From Caldithrix sp. (GTDB lineage Bacteria; KSB1; UBA2214; DYKH01): a DNA stretch of 22,691 nt. The position numbers and the translations under genes are program-made. The first letter of the stretch is position 1. Every line of letters starts with the position of its first letter. This document shows positions 9,269 through 15,140 of this stretch, piece by piece. The notes under the pieces are model-generated. The model was not told the origin of the DNA. It ran no database searches and saw only the letters and a list, made by a program, of their open reading frames with translations. Where the stretch lies: the NCBI GenBank assembly GCA_020722685.1, contig DYKH01000087.1:1-22691 (forward strand), written 5' to 3'.

Positions 9269-9946
9269 TTATCCGGCTACTCGGACTACTCTACTCGGGA
9301 CAGCATACTCAATGATTGGCAAGGCGTTAAAAAAGGCCACCATCTCCCAAACTGTCTTGTCATCCGGTATGTAGAGGACAAAATACCTACCCGAGCCTAT
9401 CACCGGAGTGTCGGCACGTTTAACAATGCAATTCGCATCGGCGATGGTTTGCAGCATCTGCTCACGTGGTACGCCAGTTTTGAACTCGACAACCACCTCG
9501 CCAGGGATGATGAAGTCTGTATCGGCAACAGCTCTTGTAAGAACGAGCGGTTCATTCAGTACTGTCTCCCCAGTCGAGAGATTAATTTCCGTTTTCTTAA
9601 TAGTGAAAAAGCCAGCTCGTTCACAAAAGAGGTCAACACTACCTAAAGGCAATTCAACGATTTTAAAAGTTCTTGGTAATGAATCAATGATGAGCTCCGC
9701 CAACTTTGCGGTGTAGTCATTTGATTTCAGCAAATACACTTTAATATCTCGTGCTGTTGTGCCCTGAGAAGTGGTTACGCTTGCAATCAAGACTGCTGGG
9801 CCGCCAGAACCATGACCAATGATTGGCATAACCTCTTCTTTTTCGTTTATGTCAATAGCCCTCTTACATCCTTGCTGTACAACTGAAACAGCTAAGATGA
9901 TAATATAAGCTACTAATAGAAACCAAGGCAATTTTTTATTATTCAT
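9269..9946 (-). CDS. Lipoprotein with a stand-alone subtilase-type prodomain
   Basis: A 225-aa protein. The ATG at 9946 has a strong GGAGG 8 nt upstream and is preferred to the in-frame codon at 10012. A hydrophobic segment (about residues 7-22) is followed by QQGC, a non-canonical but plausible lipoprotein cleavage site. Residues about 45-140 look like a small beta-sandwich (carboxypeptidase-regulatory or PEGA-like). Residues about 145-225 closely match the prodomain of the subtilase encoded just downstream: IIPGEVVVEFKTGV versus IIVP-EILVKFKPGV, and YAVPSRVVRVAG versus FAVPSRIVRVAA. The protein stops precisely where the catalytic domain begins in the subtilase. Prodomains of this family act as intramolecular chaperones and inhibitors, so this could be an envelope-tethered inhibitor or chaperone in trans, or a relic of a truncated protease. 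The gap to the subtilase start is 54 nt. Confidence 0.75.
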   Translation of the reverse strand: MNNKKLPWFLLVAYIIILAVSVVQQGCKRAIDINEKEEVMPIIGHGSGGPAVLIASVTTSQGTTARDIKVYLLKSNDYTAKLAELIIDSLPRTFKIVELPLGSVDLFCERAGFFTIKKTEINLSTGETVLNEPLVLTRAVADTDFIIPGEVVVEFKTGVPREQMLQTIADANCIVKRADTPVIGSGRYFVLYIPDDKTVWEMVAFFNALPIIEYAVPSRVVRVAG

Positions 9947-10262
9947 GATATTATCCTCCATGCTTAAGTAAGAATACATGGCACACTTGCCACCAAATTG
10001 TCTCTCCCGCATTTGGCGTACACGATGAGCACTTTTTACCCCCCGAACAAGATATTCAAATAAAAATCAAATGCCCCTGGGTTTGTATGAAAATACAGTA
10101 GCATTGTCGTTTTTCCTGTCTTCACGAACTGACCTTTTGCTCCACATCATTCCGGCCATCCCAGTGGTAGGGTGCAGTTCTACTGCACCAAATATTTTAC
10201 AAAAATATTCCCTTTTGTTAATAGCCAAAATATTAGATGCTTTTCTCAAGCCCAAATCATCG
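9947..10262. other. Intergenic region with a hairpin dyad
   Basis: 316 bp upstream of the lipoprotein/subtilase operon. It holds the dyad at 10171-10189 and a short TGGCA/TGCCA palindrome (9979-9992), with no ORF I can identify. A minus-strand frame from about 10255 to 10067 is open for 62 codons but starts at TTG and matches nothing I recognise. The operon promoter should lie here, but I see no clear -35/-10 pair. Confidence 0.5.
10171..10189. promoter_or_regulatory. Perfect 8-bp dyad (operator or hairpin)
   Basis: GGTGCAGT-TCT-ACTGCACC is a perfect inverted repeat with a 3-nt loop. It lacks a T-tract on either strand, so a terminator is unlikely. It sits between the small ORF (ending at 10263) and the start of the lipoprotein/subtilase operon (9946). 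It could be a binding site for a dimeric regulator or an RNA hairpin. Confidence 0.45.
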
Positions 10263-10469
10263 CTACTTTTCTCTACTCCAGAATATTGTTTTCAATCTTG
10301 CTAATTCATTCGTTGGATCTTCAGATTCTAAGATTGCCGCTTTACAAACAGATGCAGTCATGTGAAACCGCTTTTTGAAGGCCTTGGTGAAGGAGCGGGC
10401 CTTTCCATCGCCTATCCACTTTGCAAATGTACGCACCATCTGTGAAGCGAAAATATGATATCTCAACAT
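10263..10469 (-). CDS. Small basic protein of unknown function
   Basis: 68 aa from the ATG at 10469. The start overlaps the stop of the AraC-type gene by 7 nt and is preceded by GGGGAGGGAG, a strong ribosome site. A perfect sigma-70 promoter lies just upstream, giving a predicted leader of about 22 nt, so the ORF is probably expressed. The middle (about residues 12-45, including FTKAFKKRFHMTAS) is basic and helical. It faintly recalls the second helix-turn-helix of AraC proteins (RLFKRRFGMTPS type), but the match is too weak to name a function. No signal peptide or membrane segment is seen. It could also be a fragment of a longer lost gene. Confidence 0.5.
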   Translation of the reverse strand: MLRYHIFASQMVRTFAKWIGDGKARSFTKAFKKRFHMTASVCKAAILESEDPTNELARLKTIFWSREK

Positions 10470-11344
10470 ATCACTCCCTCCCCGAAGAACTTTGTTTTAT
10501 TATACAAAATTCTTTCCCTGTTGTCAATGGCCTTTTTTTGGATCGCTGGCCTTTTTTTAGATAAAGTTGAACCGGGCCCTTTGTCATTTTTTCTTGTACA
10601 TTTTAACAAAAAATGTGACCGGACCTCCTGCCACCTATGTTCGTAGGCATAGCGCCAGAAGGAGAAACCGACCTTGCTGCGGAAAAGACGAGAGAGATGG
10701 TTAGCATCTCGAAGGCCGCACCTGACGGCAATGGCTTCTTCGTCGAGCGTAGTACGCTCTCGAAGACAGGCGGCGTAAGAGAGTTTCTGAGCCATGAGCA
10801 TCTGCTTCGGCGTAAGCACACAATCCGGATTGAACCGACTGTCAAGATAGGCTTCCGTGATACCAAAATGGTCGGCCACCTCTTGCACCGATTTGAGGCG
10901 AAGGAAGTTATAGTCCTTTAGCAGATAGCGCACCACGCGCCGCGGCCAAAGGGAGGAGCAAGGTTCCGGGCATTGCCGGCAAGGATCAAGGTCATCATGC
11001 CTGATTGCACGTTCCTGCAGCACTTGCTCTGCCGCTTTTAGGGCACGGTCAAGATGGGTTGATGCGAGCAGGATCAAGTGCGCGTCTGCGTAGGTAGAAA
11101 ACTCATGCCCTTTGCCGTATACAATGACAGGGATCTTTGGGTAATGCCTTCGCAAGCCCTCAACATAGGGGAAGGTGCTCTGGTCGTTCAAGGTAGAAGG
11201 AGGAATGAGGCAGGAGACGGGCTTGGTTCGCAAGAGGATTTGGGCATTCTCAAGGGGAGCTGTCAAGACCGTTTCCCCGTCAAGGGTGGGAACTTGCCCG
11301 AGATGTGGGTCTTGGCACAGGATAACGATACCAGGCTTCTCCAT
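10463..11344 (-). CDS. AraC-family transcriptional regulator
   Basis: A 293-aa regulator. I place the start at 11344, which has GGAGAG just upstream; the longer in-frame ATG at 11392 has no ribosome site and lies inside a palindromic repeat. The N-terminal ~110 residues alternate hydrophobic strands and helices, as in a receiver-like domain, but lack clear phosphorylation residues. A cysteine cluster DPCRQCPEPC (C-x2-C-x3-C) links it to the C-terminal AraC-type double helix-turn-helix (about residues 133-240, including VQEVADHFGI, then CGLRDANHLSRLFRSKVGFS). A basic ~45-residue tail follows; it is unusual for the family and its DNA contains a perfect promoter. It is transcribed toward the small ORF and the protease cassettes and may regulate them, but this is inference. 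Confidence 0.8.
   Translation of the reverse strand: MEKPGIVILCQDPHLGQVPTLDGETVLTAPLENAQILLRTKPVSCLIPPSTLNDQSTFPYVEGLRRHYPKIPVIVYGKGHEFSTYADAHLILLASTHLDRALKAAEQVLQERAIRHDDLDPCRQCPEPCSSLWPRRVVRYLLKDYNFLRLKSVQEVADHFGITEAYLDSRFNPDCVLTPKQMLMAQKLSYAACLRERTTLDEEAIAVRCGLRDANHLSRLFRSKVGFSFWRYAYEHRWQEVRSHFLLKCTRKNDKGPGSTLSKKRPAIQKKAIDNRERILYNKTKFFGEGVIC
10499..10527 (-). promoter_or_regulatory. Perfect consensus sigma-70 promoter
   Basis: On the minus strand TTGACA (10522-10527) is separated by exactly 17 nt from TATAAT (10499-10504). Both boxes match the consensus at all six positions. The predicted start site is near 10491, about 22 nt before the ATG of the small ORF at 10469. The promoter lies inside the last codons of the AraC-type gene. 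Confidence 0.85.
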
Positions 11345-11382
11345 GAGCGCTCTCCATAGGTCTTCCGAATGATTCGGATTTA

Positions 11383-11518
11383 GGAGCGCCATTTAAATAA
11401 CCTGCCCATTTTCCCAAACCGCTAATAAACGCGAATGAACGCTAATTCTTTTTTAATTCGCGTTTATTCGAGTCCATTCGCGGTTTGAGATATGGGGAAG
11501 TTATTTAAGCGCCGCTCC
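11383..11518. repeat. Long imperfect palindromic repeat
   Basis: Two arms of about 65 nt (11383-11449 and 11452-11518) are imperfect inverted copies, sharing GGAGCG, TTAAATAAC, CCCAT, CAAACCGC and runs of an AACGCGAAT-like unit. The central part is built from degenerate AAACGCGAATGAACGC units. It looks like a dispersed palindromic intergenic repeat or MITE-like element and overlaps the unused upstream start of the AraC-type gene. No coding content. Confidence 0.7.
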
Positions 11519-11821
11519 TTAGTTATTCGTTGGGGCCCCACACAAAGAAATGATCGACCGCATAAGATGAACCCGGGAAGCATGTCTCAAACCTCACGGC
11601 CCCAATTTGCTACTTCTGCAACAAGGTAAGAAAAGAAGAGAGCATTATCAAGAGATTCTTCTGCTTTACTTTTTGCATTTTCTGCACCAAACTCGCCAGC
11701 CTCCCGCCTGCTAAAATACGCTCCTTTGGAGCGGCGCTTTGGATTTTAGATTCTTGATTTTGGGTCGTCGATTGCGAAAATCTAAAATCGCAAATCTAAA
11801 ATGGAAGCTCTTCCTGCCTGC
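11519..11821. other. Intergenic stretch with further short repeats
   Basis: No convincing gene. GGAGCGGCGCT at 11728-11738 repeats, in inverted orientation, the end of the 11383-11518 palindrome (11507-11517). A short inverted repeat, ATTTTAGATT (11743-11752) with AATCTAAAAT (11793-11802), follows. The region looks like a collection point for small intergenic repeats between the divergent AraC and HAD genes. Confidence 0.5.
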
Positions 11822-11850
11822 TTGACTTTTTTTACTGCAAAGCTTAAATT
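11822..11850 (+). promoter_or_regulatory. Likely sigma-70 promoter of the HAD hydrolase gene
   Basis: TTGACT (11822-11827, 5 of 6) and TAAATT (11845-11850, 4 of 6) are 17 nt apart. They lie about 30 nt upstream of the ATG at 11881, which is preceded by an AAGGAAAA ribosome site. Well placed, moderate box match. Confidence 0.5.
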
Positions 11851-11880
11851 GGCACGGAAAAAAAGGAAAACTGAAAAAAC

Positions 11881-12639
11881 ATGTTCGATCAAGAAGGTTG
11901 CTATCTGGGGTTGGATTTTGACGGCGTCATCGTTGACAGCATCGCCGAATGCCTGGTTTTAGGCAACAATGCTTTTGTAGAGTTTTCCGGAACTGGTAAA
12001 AAGGTTATTGCGCTTGAGGATTTCGAACCGCAATCGCTATCCGAGGCCAGGAGACTGCGAAATTATATTCGCTCCGGTGAAGACTATGTGTACATCAATC
12101 TCGCCTTGCGGGAACGAGCCGACATTCATGGTCAGGAGGACTTTGATGCTTTCAAGCAGCAGCACGCTCGGCTCCAATCGGATTTCTTTCGGCTTTTCTA
12201 TTCGGAAAGAGAAAAATTATCTACCGCGCAACGGGCTCTTTGGCTAAGCTTGCTCCCGTTGTACGATGGTGTGCGGGACTTTTTAGCTGCTTATCGTAAT
12301 AAGAAGAATCTCTACATCATCTCTACGAGAAAAGCAGAGTATATGGCGCAAATCTTATCCGGCAATGGAATCCAGCTCGATTCGAGCCATTTGTTTTTTG
12401 CGGACGAGAAACGAAACAAGCGCGCCACTATATCTGAGCTGTTGCAAAAAAACGCTGTCACGCCGGATCGCTTTTATTTTGTGGACGATCAGGTTGATAA
12501 TTTACTAAAAACTGCGCCGGTGGGAATTAATTGCGTGATGGCTGAGTGGGGATATCATAGTGCGGAGCAGCTTGCTGCTGCGGAAAAGGAAGGCTTTCGG
12601 GTACTGACTTTGCCGGAGTTTTTGACGGAGTTTTCCTGA
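11881..12639 (+). CDS. HAD-superfamily hydrolase
   Basis: 252-aa cytoplasmic protein. HAD motif I is GLDFDGVIVDS with the predicted nucleophile Asp12 and acid/base Asp14. Motif II is YIISTRK (Thr149), motif III probably Lys177 or Lys180 in ADEKRNKR, and motif IV FVDDQVDN (Asp202, Asp203). A helical cap fits between motifs I and II (about residues 22-135). The order and spacing match phosphatases of the phosphoglycolate phosphatase/beta-phosphoglucomutase type, but the substrate cannot be deduced. It is the only plus-strand gene in the window that I accept as functional and is monocistronic, with its own promoter. It ends in TGA followed at once by TAG. Confidence 0.85.
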   Translation: MFDQEGCYLGLDFDGVIVDSIAECLVLGNNAFVEFSGTGKKVIALEDFEPQSLSEARRLRNYIRSGEDYVYINLALRERADIHGQEDFDAFKQQHARLQSDFFRLFYSEREKLSTAQRALWLSLLPLYDGVRDFLAAYRNKKNLYIISTRKAEYMAQILSGNGIQLDSSHLFFADEKRNKRATISELLQKNAVTPDRFYFVDDQVDNLLKTAPVGINCVMAEWGYHSAEQLAAAEKEGFRVLTLPEFLTEFS

Positions 12640-12713
12640 TAGTCTGTCTTGCGAAAGCTGTGTAGTAACGAACCCCAGGTTCATTCAGCCGTTTCCGACT
12701 TTCGGATCGCCCC

Positions 12714-13529
12714 CTATTCCTTGCCATGCTCGCCCGATTTAGCAGATGCGTAGACACCTGCAGGTACGCCCGCACGCTTTTCCACCAGAGCCGCCATTTC
12801 CGTTAACTTTTCATCCGACACCTTCTTCAGCCCCTTGCTTGGCACCGGTCGATCGATGGGGTAGATTTGCACGCCTGCGGGTTTCAATTCCTTGATTCTC
12901 TCCATTCACCAATCCAACTGCTCTTCACCGATGTTGGAAATCGTCCCATCAAAAAAGATCGTCTGCACGTAATAGTTTTCCAATTGCTTCAACCCGCCGA
13001 GAATCTGCTCGAACATAACTCTTCCGGCCGGGCGATTGATTTCGGCAAAACTCTCCGCGTCGCTTACGTCCAATTTCATGATGCGGACGTCGAGCTTGGC
13101 CAAAGCCTGGCGAATGTTCGGTTTCCACACAAATGCGGAATTGGAAAGGACGCAGGTATCGGCGGAGGCCAACAGCTCTTTGCCGATGGCGGCAACCTTA
13201 TCAACGATCAGTCCAAAGCGCGGATGTAGAGTCGGCTCTCCGTTTCCGGAGAATGTCAAATGGTCCGCTGACACCCTTCTGCCAAGAACATTGCTAACCG
13301 CCACAGCTACTTGCTCAGGCGTGGGAAAGTTCTTTTTATGGGAAATCAAATCGTAGGTGTGCGCCAAAGTGAGGCCTTACTGACAATAAATACAATCGAA
13401 GGGGCACAGCTTGTATTCGGTCGGCAACAAATTGATGCCCAGCGAAGGTCCCAGTCGCCGGGACCGAATCGGGCCGTACACAATGTCTTTTTGCAGCGCA
13501 ATCGCTTTCGAGTCTGCAGTTTTAGCCAT
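12714..13529 (-). pseudogene. Radical SAM protein interrupted by two in-frame stop codons
   Basis: From an ATG at 13529 with a GGAG ribosome site the frame runs 271 codons to the TAG at 12714. It is interrupted by TAA at codon 51 (13377-13379) and TGA at codon 208 (12906-12908). The N-terminus VYGPIRSRRLGPSLGINLLP and the cluster motif CPFDCIYCQ (Cys42, Cys46, Cys49; C-x3-C-x2-C) mark a radical SAM protein of the COG0731-like group. The TAA stands where relatives have Tyr or Leu (CQYGxT). The motif HLTFSGNGEPTLHP follows. Past the TGA (LDW-stop-MERIKELKP, probably Trp) the frame continues with VQIYPIDRPVPSKGL, typical of the family C-terminus. There is no frameshift, so the decay is recent or the stops are sequence errors. 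As called by software it would appear as two fragments, 12906-13367 and 12714-12905. It lies 18 nt after the TIM-barrel gene, probably in one operon. Confidence 0.85.
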
Positions 13530-13547
13530 TTCCAACTCCGGGTCGTC

Positions 13548-14468
13548 CTAACTCAGCACGCCGGTTCTTTGCAGCAGCTCCACTCCCGCTTGAACCTCCT
13601 GGGCGGACGCCTGCTGATGTATTTCCAGAATACGAATGCTGTGCTGATTCAGATAGGGCTTTAGTTTCTCAAAAGGGAAATCCCCCAAACCTGGAGCGCG
13701 ATGATCCTTTAATCCATCGATATCGTGGATGTGCATGCCGGCCAGATGCTCCCTGTATCGTTCCAGTAAATCTTTTTCATGATCGAGAATGTTCAACCGA
13801 TGAAAGACTTCGCCGTGACCCACGTCGTGCCAATAGCGGACCGCACCCCCGGCAAACTCGGAAAAGATATGGTCGAATTCATCGCCAAACGGGATTTGGG
13901 TGTAGTGATAGCGATTCTCTGCGCCGATCAGAATTCCCAAGCGAAAGGCCTCCGTATTCAGTCGATCCAAGCTTCGCAGCACCGCGTCGAAATAGGGAGC
14001 GGCTTTGCTTCGCCTTTCGGTCAACTTTTTCTCGAGCCATTCCCCCGCTTCGTCATCACCGATTTTTCCCTGTTCATAAAACTCAAAGAGACGATCCGAT
14101 TCATCCTCCATTTCTACCCGGCCAAGATGAAAAACCACCAGCCTCGCTTCCATATCGGCGGCAAAATGGATGGTCTTGATCGCATTCTTGATGGCGAGAT
14201 CCCGCTCCTCCCTATCCGGTGCAGAAAGCAAAAAGATGTCCCCACTTGCCTCTTGCTTGGGGATTCCGTCCGGATGGGGAACGTAATTGTGCACGGTCAG
14301 AATTTGGAACTCGCTGGACCTGAGTCGCGGCAGCATCTGCTGAAGCATCGGGCCAGTGACCCGGTAGTCAATTTCCAATGAAGAGAGGCCGGACTCTAAC
14401 ATGCGATCCAGCAGCTCATTGCCGCTGTCGGTAATGGCGGAGCGCCAAGCCGTAGAAATGCCGAACAT
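13548..14468 (-). CDS. Xylose isomerase-like TIM barrel protein (sugar isomerase/AP endonuclease 2 superfamily)
   Basis: 306 aa from the ATG at 14468 (MFGISTAWRS), the usual beginning of this superfamily; AAGGAAAG lies 12 nt upstream. In-frame TTG/GTG codons at 14501/14498 next to GAGG are an alternative start. The TIM barrel strands are visible as GISTAW, LEIDYRV, LTVHNYVPHP, LVVFHLGR, IGAENRYHY, WHDVGHGEV, MHIHDID and ILEIHQ. Predicted metal or substrate ligands are the Glu of GAENR, the His and Asp of WHDVGH and the His and Asp of HIHDID, as in sugar phosphate isomerases/epimerases and endonuclease IV. The actual reaction is unknown. It is followed by the interrupted radical SAM gene after 18 nt. 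Confidence 0.8.
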   Translation of the reverse strand: MFGISTAWRSAITDSGNELLDRMLESGLSSLEIDYRVTGPMLQQMLPRLRSSEFQILTVHNYVPHPDGIPKQEASGDIFLLSAPDREERDLAIKNAIKTIHFAADMEARLVVFHLGRVEMEDESDRLFEFYEQGKIGDDEAGEWLEKKLTERRSKAAPYFDAVLRSLDRLNTEAFRLGILIGAENRYHYTQIPFGDEFDHIFSEFAGGAVRYWHDVGHGEVFHRLNILDHEKDLLERYREHLAGMHIHDIDGLKDHRAPGLGDFPFEKLKPYLNQHSIRILEIHQQASAQEVQAGVELLQRTGVLS

Positions 14469-14541
14469 ATTTAGTAAATTCTTTCCTTTTACGGCCACCA
14501 ATCCTCAGACATGGAAAATCGTCACACAGCCGCAAAAAAGT

Positions 14542-14781
14542 TTATGGTGATTTGTCGCTATAGAGCAGAAACAGAATGGATAGCAGCACAATGATTAGAC
14601 ACGCCAATTCAAGCGAGCGCGTGTCCTTGGGTGGATTGAAAACGTTGCTTTGATTCGGATCGAGGACGGATTCCCAGTTGCAGTCATTACATTTGAGTTT
14701 GGTCATTTTGTGCTTGACCAACGTTCACGTCGTGCAGGCCGGACACTTGCCGTCGGTTCCTGTAGCCGGTTGTCTTGCCAT
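14542..14781 (-). pseudogene. Small zinc-ribbon membrane protein interrupted by a TGA
   Basis: From an ATG at 14781 (with AAGGGG upstream) the frame encodes 79 codons with one TGA at codon 19 (14725-14727). CPAC (13-16) and CNDC (31-34) form a four-cysteine zinc ribbon. The TGA falls between them in CPACTT-stop-TLVKHK, where ribbons of the CPxCGxGxLV type have Gly, so a GGA-to-TGA change is likely. The end (about residues 57-75, LELACLIIVLLSILFLLY) is a single transmembrane helix. Translation could restart at the internal ATG (codon 26), giving a protein with only half the ribbon. Too short for standard gene callers in this state. Confidence 0.6.
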
Positions 14782-15140
14782 GGGGTTCCCCTTCGTGGAG
14801 ACAGATGCAAAACCTAAACCAACACGAATTAGAGGCGACTTATTTTGGCTAACTGCTCGAACCTGGGTGACTCCCAGCATTTTCTTTCAACCACGCACAC
14901 ATTGACATATCGTGGAGCAAATGAAAAGGCTTTGTAAAGGGAAATCTGTCGCAGGAATACTTGTCAAGAAACGGCATTCGTATTCATGCGCGCTTATGCC
15001 TCTCTCCGCTTATCTTTCTGATGCAAATATATACAATCGGCTTGGAAATATCAACGCAAATTATTTGCGGTCAAAAGCCTGAGCCGCCTGCAATTCCTAG
15101 TTCCGTGACTGGGCGTAGACCCACCTCCCTGCTGGCGAAT
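14782..15140. other. Intergenic region, no recognisable gene
   Basis: 359 bp between the end of the transglutaminase-like lipoprotein gene and the zinc-ribbon frame. I see no convincing ORF, RNA gene, repeat or terminator hairpin. The promoter of the next operon is presumably here. Confidence 0.4.

Noticed and set aside
9979..9992. Sigma-54 promoter at the TGGCA/TGCCA palindrome
   Set aside because: The GG and GC dinucleotides are 7 nt apart instead of 10 on both strands.
11345..11392. AraC gene start at 11392
   Set aside because: No ribosome site, and the start codon lies in the palindromic repeat; 11344 has GGAGAG upstream.
11596..11740. Minus-strand coding remnant (AGEFGAENAKSKAEESLDNA-like)
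   Set aside because: Open for only about 45 codons, no start codon or ribosome site, and no family I can recognise.
9101..14727. UGA recoded as glycine (as in Gracilibacteria/SR1) to explain in-frame TGAs
   Set aside because: Several genes here end in TGA (at 105, 10463, 12639, 15141 and 17112). The two T9SS sorting domains end at the same residue, one with TGA and one with TAG, so TGA is a true stop. One of the in-frame stops is TAA, and another fits Trp better than Gly.
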